This document shows positions 56,098-64,000 of a stretch of 64,000 nucleotides of DNA, one piece after another. Source of the stretch: Sweltsa coloradensis (taxonomy: Eukaryota; Arthropoda; Insecta; Plecoptera; Chloroperlidae); assembly GCA_024449915.1 (NCBI GenBank), contig JAMZAV010000433.1, forward strand, positions 248,001 to 312,000. Direction: 5' to 3'. A program made the translations under genes and the position numbers. Within the stretch, counting starts at the first letter, position 1. The number at the start of each line of letters is the position of its first letter. The notes under the pieces were generated by a model. It saw only the letters and a program-made list of their open reading frames with translations. It ran no database searches and was not told the DNA's origin.

Positions 56098-57529
56098 CTA
56101 GAACGGGAAATATGAACGTTTCTCAAGTTCTCACTATCATTGATATCCACAATCGGGTGCAAAGTTAAGCAATCATGGCGAAACATAGAATGAAAATTCC
56201 AAAACGACATGAGTTCAAATTAACAAAATTTTGCTTTTAAAGATCTAGACTGTTTCAATACATTCCTGAAGTTCACAAAAGTCTGATAAATTACTGAGAT
56301 TTGACGATTTTTTTAATTCAATCCCATATAGAGATTCTTTATTAATGTTCACATATGCTATTTCGGTTTACTTCGACAATTCGTTTTAACTACCTAGATA
56401 TTTTAATGCAAAATTTCGAAGTGGATTTTAGCGTTAAAATCGTTTTTTATGTTTTTAACGTGCATGTTAATTTTATGAAACCTAATGGAAACCTATTGGG
56501 AACCTAAGCCTAGTGAAAGTCACGAATTTGAACTCATGTTTTGCATTTTCCATTTTTTGACATTCTTGGCTTAGGCTTATATACCGCAATGATTATTTAA
56601 AGCTATTTCTTTTTAACCTAGTGTGTTTGTCAATAGAACTGTGTTTCATTAACGTTCTTGCGAAATTTGAATGATATTAATTTGCAACCGTATAGCTGCA
56701 ACTGTCTGTACAATTAGCCCTCTCCAGCCTCAGTGAATTATTTTCTTTTGTTTCGAGGTAGACACTACCCTCTAAACCAACTTAAAAGGTTTAGGCTCGA
56801 CCGCCAGTAACTGACAGTTTCGTTTATCGTCGCTAGTAAAACCATCCCTGAATGGGTTTTAAATATTGTGAAGATAAATTATAGTACCACCAATGTAAAT
56901 TCACTAAATTGTAATTAAGTTACGATGAAATTAATATGAGTTTCATAAACATAGAAGTTTAATAACATATTTTTTGTGAGTAGGACGCCGTCATCTTCCC
57001 AGTATATGAAGAAGTGAGCTAGAATCGCAGTGAATAACCGTCCTAGAAGACCACATAAAATAATATCTATTTTCAATATTGGCACGCTAATATGTGTTTT
57101 GTGCACAACATTTTGCAATAACATCCGTCAATTTGATAGGCCTACTAGTATGTCGAATTCGTCGGATAGAAGAGAATGACCACTTACAGCTTGTCATGGT
57201 TCAAACGCCACAAATTGATTTTACTGAGTTTCAAAAAATAATGTACTCTTTCAGTTTCGTAATATACAAACACTAGTGGTGTGAAATATATTTTCAGATT
57301 CAATGTTAGGTGAGAAGATTTATTGCATTTTTAATAGCTCAATATTTAAGTTTTTCCCAATGCCTTAAAATTGTGTTCTTGCAACTAATTTCATAAAGAA
57401 GCATACTCATATGATATTTCATATTTTTTCAAGGACTAGGGGGATACGAGGTCTAGGCCTTGCTGGCTTAGCGGGTAATATGGGACTCACATTATACAGT
57501 CTATCCGTCTGAGGGATACAAGTAACACC
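56098..57529. other. Sequence upstream of lipase B exon 2a, first exon not found
   Basis: A signal-peptide exon on the minus strand ending in phase 1 is expected here or further right. A hydrophobic minus-strand frame near 57000-57120 lacks a fitting donor. Confidence 0.4.
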
Positions 57530-57760
57530 TCATAGTTGGCTCAACGAAGGAGCTCCAACACGTAAGAACTTATTCGTGAGTGAGATGCCCAAGTGTGCTT
57601 CACTTATGAGGGCGACATGCACGTCATAAACCCTCGTAAACTCTAGAAGTTCCACAGTTTTGTTTCTAACTCCATTAGCATTCCATACAATGTTGGTCAT
57701 AGTTGGCTCAATGAAGTTCTTACGTTTCATAAGAACTTATTCGTGAGTAGCTGCCCTGGG
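57530..57760 (-). pseudogene. Non-LTR retrotransposon endonuclease fragment with flanking direct repeats
   Basis: Minus-strand frame reads TNIVWNANGVRNKTVELLEF and VYDVHVALISEAHLGIS, the start of the APE-type endonuclease domain of Jockey/CR1-like LINEs. AGTTGGCTCAAnGAAG and TAAGAACTTATTCGTGAGT occur on both sides as direct repeats. Only about 60 residues remain. Confidence 0.7.
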
Positions 57761-57900
57761 ACAATTCATTGTTGAAAACAGGGTGTAAAGTTGGAATGGA
57801 ATGTCCAAATACTATTGAAGAGCTCTCAGTCCTAACCTAGTAGGTCCTAACACTCGTCATGCATTACGGACTACCGGTGACGAGTATAGATCCGACGACC
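57760..57900 (-). mobile_element. Very diverged SINE remnant
   Basis: TGCCCTGGGACAATTC and GAATGTCCAAA align loosely with the SINE 3' half. Confidence 0.3.
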
Positions 57901-58591
57901 TTACGATACAGATGGTTACGTTTATGTGTGTGTCAACGCCAACGACCATCCAGAATTAGTATCCGAACCGCGTCTCGTCAATGGGGATGAGATAGGGAGA
58001 GTTATAGACTATAATGTATCGACATCTCCCCCGTCATCAGACTCACCAAATGAATGAAAAATGAATGTGCGTCGGGTATAATTTTCCATGGTCTTCATTC
58101 TTCATTCATTTGTCATCTGGGACAAATACACCCGGCATTATTTTCATGAATATTTTGCAAGCACATTTTTTCGTTAAAACTTTAATTATTTACAGAACAC
58201 TTAAGTGTATTTTATATTAATTTTGATAAAGCAAGGGCTGTATTACAGTTGCTTCCCCTTCAACTAAAGTGCGATGGTATTTGCAGGTCTCTCTTGCTTG
58301 TGACGGGAGTAGGAGAACCGCATGCTGTGTGCTAGCAACGAGCCGACTCTATCGGTATATTGGAGGTCGTATAATCAGTAATTGCGTCAACCTTTGATCA
58401 TGATTACGCTGCAATTGCTTGGCGATGTAATTGCATCTGTGGGTTGGTGATAACGAGCTGCATTCAATTCACAAGAAATGAACATGAAATGTTGAGTTCA
58501 CACGCGCAATCCCCGCAGCAAATACGCTCAAGCATTCATCTTCCACTGCACGGGGCTAGAAATTATCTCAATCTATATATAATACACATTT

Positions 58592-58790
58592 TAAAACTTG
58601 AACCGAGGTAATTTGTAAATTGAAAATGAACAATATTTCCAACCTACTTCAGCTTCTTCTCTGCATCATCTTATTATGTTGCCTTAGCAACTACTTCCTA
58701 CACAGACGAACCTGAAGAAGAAGCTAGAGTAGCTTGACAATATTGTTCACTTTAAAACAACAAATTTCCTAGGTTCAATTTTTAAACTGT
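58592..58790. repeat. Foldback repeat, arms about 50 bases
   Basis: AACTTGAACCGAGGTAATTT and AATGAACAATATT on the left pair with AATATTGTTCACTTT and AAATTTCCTAGGTTCAATTT on the right. Confidence 0.65.
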
Positions 58791-59694
58791 GCGAGTACTG
58801 TGACTATAACGAATATCACAATCTATTTATTTAATTTAGAAATGAAATTAACTGGAAATTTATATGAACTATTGTTAATGATGATAGATGTAGGCATTGT
58901 GCTGATTTAATACTATATAGTTTTGATTTAAGCTGAATGACTGTATTAACTATTTAGAGTTTTAATTTTCTTAAATGTTATCTAGAACGGATATTTGATA
59001 AATGCGTACGATAACAATATAGCCTACATAAGAATGTCCATGACTAGTTCTAGATTCTAAATATGCCAAAGAACCGTACTGTATTTTCACATTTTTGGGA
59101 GAAACAACTATTTTATGGATTATAAAGAAATAAGAAATACTTGTTATGTAATGGTTGTTCTGTTCAAATTATATAAACATACAGCGAGTTTGGGGTCAGG
59201 ACTATCAGTCAAACTCTCAACTGTTCTATTACTTAATGCATATGCATGCAAAATTGTGGATAACATTTTCTTTCTTCGCAATACATATGTTGTCGATCAT
59301 TTTGTGTTGCTTTCATCTCGTGATCTAGTTGGCGTTTATTGCAGTAAAAATTAAGTAAAGTTATAAAAAAATTGAGAAAATTGTTTATGAAATAAGCAAA
59401 ACAAAGTCAAATTTTGCGATTTACCGTGTAGAAAAGTGGAACGAAGTCGCTTTGCAGCTGATACCAGCCGACGCTATAGTACTTGAGTGAAATTAAACAA
59501 TGCAATACACGAGTGAGACGTGATGGGGTCACGCGTGCGTAATACTCAGACGCGATGGCTTTGTGGCACGCTTTTACTCTCTCACACTCGTATAAGAGCA
59601 ATTTATTATTACGAAGAGAACTTCATGATTTAAAAGTTTTCAATCGTCCATGTATGTGCACCTGCTGAAAATTAAAGGTTGGACAGATAGCTTA

Positions 59695-59862
59695 TAAGTC
59701 TTGCGAGAAACCTGCCCATGGGACAATTGGATGTGCCTAACATGGTGGTTGTGGAAATAGATAATTGACAAGGAATGTCCGAGGGCTGATTAAGAGGGCT
59801 CAATTCTCGGGAATGACTTTCAACCAGGATTGACCTTGGCGGGATTCGAACCCAGTACAAAT
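59695..59862 (-). mobile_element. tRNA-derived SINE copy, head shortened
   Basis: Minus strand: B-box region GGGTTCGAATCCCGCC, body CAATCCTGGTTGAAAGTC, TTGAGCCCTCTTAATCAGCC and 3' part GGCAGGTTTCTCGCAAG. Confidence 0.75.
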
Positions 59863-60049
59863 GTTACCAATGTAGCAAATGTTACCTTTTTTTCATTGGT
59901 AATAACAATCGGTAATCACAGTTGATAAGCAGAAGCGTGTAAGTTCCCGCCTCAACCTTACTTTATATTTCCCCCAACAACACACGTTATTCATTATTGT
60001 AAGTTCTCGGACAGGTTTTAATTTTTTAAGAGAGATACTCTGAGTCAGA

Positions 60050-60301
60050 AATACAAATCATTGGACTTTTCACTGTTATTTACATAATATTTATTTAAAA
60101 GGTGATATTTCAACTTTATTACAGAAGTCTTTATCAAACAAATTAACAAATTAACTTGAAATAAAATCAAACAAATTAACAAATTAAATTGAAATTAAAT
60201 TGTTAATTTGTTTGATAAAGACTTCTGTAATAAAGTCGAAATATCACCTTTTAAATAAATATTATGTAAATAACAGTGAAAAGTCCAATGATTTGTATTT
60301 G
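60050..60301. mobile_element. Foldback element with arms of about 100 bases
   Basis: AATACAAATCATTGGACTTT on the left and AAAGTCCAATGATTTGTATT on the right are outer ends of near-perfect arms. The loop has two AACAAATTAACAAATTAA copies. Confidence 0.8.
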
Positions 60302-60817
60302 TAACGATACTACCTGTTATCTAATTTCATGTTTTAAAGATACTCTGCGGTCTATTTTTTTTTATTATTTGCATGAGTAACAAGTTGTACTAAACATTGA
60401 TATTACATTTTGGGATCATGATATTGGATTGATAATTCGTATCAATTACATTCAAACCAATGAACCAATGATATCTGTTCCCACATTGATTGTTTTAACT
60501 TATAAAAGAGATTTTTCCAAGTTTTATATCATGTATGCATTTTATCCTAAAAAGTAATTTGCGGTAACAATCACTATCGCAATGAAATGTGCCCTTGGAG
60601 CTAGTATTTCTACTCAGTCGTTGTGGGCCTAGGTCTTGTCCTGTGTACCTGGTGTATACCTCAACTGTCTATAGTCCGGACATGTTTTGGCGCGAGCTCC
60701 GGTAACGAGACACTTTCATTCGAGAACTGGATTCACTATCCAACCCACGTATATAGTTAGTATACACGATAATACTACACGGCTGTGAACAGAAACTAAT
60801 CATTCACTGCCCAACTG

Positions 60818-60961
60818 ATGGCCCGTGTCCGGGAGGTAGTCGGTGGATACCCGCCTTCAGCAAGCCTGACTAAGTTTATTCACTACCAGACCGGTGGAGG
60901 TGGCTCGTGTCAGACTATGATCCGGGAGGTAGTCGATTGGATACCCGCCTTCAGCAAGCAG
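60818..60961. repeat. Direct repeat of about 40 bases
   Basis: TCCGGGAGGTAGTCG and TGGATACCCGCCTTCAGCAA occur at 60828 and again at 60921 with a two-base difference. Confidence 0.7.
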
Positions 60962-60981
60962 TCGGTTCGAAAGCAGTTTAA

Positions 60982-61574
60982 GGGCAATCCCTAGACCCAA
61001 ATATGATTTCTAAAGAATGCAGTAAAGACGTCTGAAAAGTTAGTAGAATGTAAGAGGGGCTTAATAAAAGAGCGGATTATTTTTTTGAAATTTTTTGACG
61101 GGACATAACCTCAGAATCAACAATTATATTCAAATTACTGGAATCAGTTGTTCAAGTTCAAAATTGAATTTTGAGCAGCGGTTTTTTGTATATTGTTTTT
61201 ACACTCCTTTATCTTCAACCTAAATATAAGGATTATTGGTTTTATATGGTTTCAGGCGTTGCACGATTTTTTCCCGTTAAACAGTACAAAATTTGAAATT
61301 GTACCGACAGGCGAAAAAAATTGTGCAACGCAACACACCATATAAAACCAATCATCCTTATATTTAAGTTGTAGATAAAGGAGTGTAGAAGAAATATACA
61401 AAAAACCGCTGCTCAAAATTCAATTTTGAACTTGAACAACTGATTCCAGTAATTTGAATATAATTGTTGATTCTGAGGTTATGTCCCGTCAGAAAAGCCC
61501 CTTTTACATTCTACCTCCTTTTCAGACGTCTTAACTGCATTCTTTGGAAATCATATTGAGTCTAGGGATTGTTC
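60982..61574. mobile_element. Foldback element with TTAA at both ends, copy 2 of family
   Basis: Left end GGGCAATCCCTAGAC, right end GTCTAGGGATTGTTC, TTAA directly outside both (60978-60981, 61575-61578). Arms of about 250 bases are near-perfect inverted copies. They contain CGGGACATAACCTCA, shared with the element at 369-935. Confidence 0.8.
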
Positions 61575-62124
61575 TTAATAGATTATTTTCTGGTTTCTAT
61601 TTAGAATACTAGCCGTTTATTCTGACGTATTGTGTAATAAAGGACTTAATAAATGGTGACATATTTACTCAACCTTGTCTGTATTAATCGTAGTTAACAA
61701 TGCATATGGTAAAAATTTCAAAATTGCACCTTGAACTAAAGGTTTAACAAGTAAATCATATGTGTTTATTGCATCGTATATGTATACTTAACACGATTTA
61801 CTAGTTTCATGGTTACTTAAGGTCATTTACACAACTCAAGTGTTTGAAAATAATAATTTTAAAAGCGGATAGAGATAAGAATAGTGATTACTGCTTACAC
61901 GACGCTAATTTGGAGGTCAGAGGTGCTATGGCGCTCGCCGTTAATGAGAATTATTATCATGGTATGTGAAAATTCACCATTATTACAATTAACTAGACAC
62001 TCCTGTGGTAGGTCAGGGCGGCAAGAGCCCCATCCCAGGGCAGTCAAAGTCTTTATGCCAGAGTAATGAGTGCATGTGTCCTGTGTATTTAACATGGTTG
62101 AAAGCTGAAGGCCAACATTATTCA

Positions 62125-62320
62125 ACGACAGGTGTGCTTCAAGTGAGAAGCGCAGGACTACGATTTAGAAAGTCCCTGGTTTGAATTCCGAAACTGGAAA
62201 TCCTGACTGAAAAATATGGCAAGGTTTTCTTCAGTCACGATTGTGAATGCAAGGGATTGAGTCCTCTTAAACATCCCTTGGACATTCCCTTTTCAATTGA
62301 CCTAGCTCCAAAATACTTAC
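62125..62320 (+). mobile_element. tRNA-derived SINE copy
   Basis: Decayed head (GCTTCAAGTGAGAAGCGC; CTGGTTTGAATTCCG), body GGAAATCCTGACTGAAA, AATGCAAGGGATTGAGTCCT and CATCCCTTGGACATTCCC. It lacks the final CACCTGAAGAGGG part. Confidence 0.7.
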
Positions 62321-62748
62321 CTACAAAAAGGTAGGTAATTGGATTTAGAGAAGGAATTCAATGAAGTGATTGTACAAATTAAGTATTTAAAAAAAAATCA
62401 CCCCCTAATATCTTCGCATGGTTCGTTGCACGAAGGCCGACTCCTTCACAGTGTGTTTATTTCAGATGCCACGAAAAGGTATTTAAATTCATGGCAATAC
62501 CTAACACCATAGAAGTCTAAGGACTAAGGAGAGCATAGCCATATGATTTCACCACATGAAGTAAGATAGGGATAGTGAGATAGAACTTCAATGACCAGCA
62601 CTAGGACGTCAACAACTAGTCAAGAAGACAACATGAGCTCTGACACGTCGAACAGGGCACCTCAGGTTGCCCGGGATAGTTTCATGACAGATACACACAC
62701 ACTAAAGTTGGAAGAACGAATGACTTATACACCCCGCCCGGTCAGTAC

Positions 62749-62962
62749 CACCGCCAATACCAGCAGTGTCAACGCGATCATGCTTGCTGAGTGCTCGCCA
62801 ACGAACTAAGCTCCAACTAGCGCACGACATACGACACACGTGGTGTCACCGCCCCAGCCCCAGACTCACCCGGTACCACCGCCAAACCAGCAGTGTAACG
62901 CGATCATGCTGCTGAGTGCTCGCCACGACTAAGCTCCAACTACCCACGACATACGACACACG
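62749..62962 (+). repeat. Tandem duplication of about 125 bases
   Basis: ACCACCGCCAAnACCAGCAG and GCTGAGTGCTCGCCAACGA through ACATACGACACACGTG occur twice with scattered single-base deletions. The first copy overlaps a short open frame (62591-62809) of Ser/Thr-rich, unrecognised sequence. Confidence 0.8.
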
Positions 62963-63532
62963 TGCTTTTATGCGTGACGTGCCTGCGCTGTCCAGACGTA
63001 TGCATTAAGAATTCGTCAAGTGTTATCAACAACAAATAATTAATCAAAGAAAGCAACGATTCGAGGAAATAATACGCCAATAAAAAAATATTAACATAGG
63101 GAATGCTGCTGGTATTTGTAAGGAATTGTAAAGGTAATAAAGTGATACATATTTAATTTTTCATTCATTCTGTCGATAATGGTGTCATAGCTCGAAGAAA
63201 GCGATAACATTGAATGCACTTTTATTGTTTGGCGATGTGACATTATTTAGCCGAATAATATCGCAGTTCGGCAGGAAAGCGAGCGCTGTCAAACGAATCG
63301 TAACCATTGCGTATCCATCGGATTAAATGCATTGTTGATTACATAACTTTACTTCCAAATATCACATGTATTCCAATGAAATGAAACCCAAGTTCAAGAA
63401 TAAAACCATGATAAATGCTAGTCACATGGGAAGAAGAATAAAAGACTAGACAGAATAATGTTGATTTGAGGTAAGCGAGTTCTGTGCTTATTTATTTAAT
63501 TACAAATATTAGGATTTGAGTGCAATAGTTAT

Positions 63533-64000
63533 TGGATGAGCGAAGCGAAGGCTTTAATTTCACTGACCCCCCCCCCCCAAAAAAAAATTAGCCCGGATGT
63601 TTTTTCTTTCTTTTTTTCTGTCTGTTTGATCGCGCTCTACCGGGTAAACGATATATGCGATCTTGATGAAAATTGGAGGGGACCTTCGAAATCTCTCAAC
63701 TTAGACCTGCCACGTTTTTGGGTATAATTGAAGAAATATTTATCATGAATATCGTATCTTTACGATTTTTTTCGATTTTTAATGCGATATTTTCCGTGAT
63801 ATTTGGGCCAATTCTGACTAGACGGGTGGAGCTAAAACGTTCATATTTCACATGGATATTATGGTTATGGTGATGTATTGCGTTTTGAAAGAAAAAGTTG
63901 AAAAAGTTTGCCGGAATCCATAGAAATAAAGGTTTTAATATAAGTTTTTTTTAGGCGTATAATAATTAACAATTAACTATAGAAACTTGAAAACAATCAC
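63533..64000 (+). mobile_element. Helitron2/Helentron-like element, cut by window end
   Basis: T|TGGATGAGCGAAGCGAAG start, poly-C/A tract and the same interior as copy 2 (TCTTGATGAAAATTGGAG, GCGATATTTTCCGTG). The right end is outside the window. Confidence 0.7.

Noticed and set aside
56915..57124. Hydrophobic minus-strand frame as the missing signal-peptide exon of lipase B
   Set aside because: There is no well-placed ATG before the hydrophobic part and no GT donor giving phase 1.

Overview
The window is nuclear DNA of an arthropod, most likely an insect. It is AT-rich, its genes are split into short exons with GT/AG introns, and it holds many SINE, LINE, hAT-like and Helitron-like copies. 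I cannot name the species. A hemipteran is possible, but nothing here proves it.

Three genes can be assembled exon by exon with matching splice phases. (1) Plus strand, 1212-16290: the vesicular glutamate transporter VGlut (SLC17 family). Ten coding exons give 594 residues up to a true stop; the first coding exon lies upstream or was not recognised. (2) Minus strand, 38774-24099: lipase gene A, complete in six coding exons (409 residues). It has a signal peptide, a GYSVG nucleophile motif, a full Ser/Asp/His triad and a basic Arg/Asn-rich tail. (3) Minus strand, 56097-42146: lipase gene B, a tandem paralogue in the same orientation. Six exons were found; the signal-peptide exon is missing. 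Compared with A it has one extra intron and one shifted intron boundary.

Layout: 1-1211, upstream DNA with a long foldback element; 1212-16290, VGlut; 16291-24098, VGlut 3' UTR and an intergenic stretch with a 35-40-bp minisatellite; 24099-38971, lipase A with its TATA box; 38972-42145, spacer; 42146-56097, lipase B; 56098-64000, repeat-rich DNA that may hide lipase B exon 1.

The introns are rich in mobile DNA. Five or six elements have a terminal inverted repeat on the left, its partner about 30 bp inside the right end, and a small AACGC/GCGTT hairpin before CCTAG|T. This is the architecture of Helitron2/Helentron-type elements. There are hAT-type elements with 8-bp target duplications, including one hAT nested in another with both duplications perfect. 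There are also TTAA-flanked foldback elements, one of which sits beside its own duplicated empty site, about ten copies of one tRNA-derived SINE, and pieces of non-LTR retrotransposons.

The lipases are probably secreted and act on lipids outside the cell. VGlut would load glutamate into synaptic vesicles. The sequence suggests no functional link between VGlut and the lipases; they are simply neighbours. I saw no convincing wholly new system. The most notable observations are the intron shift between the lipase paralogues and the transposon architectures.
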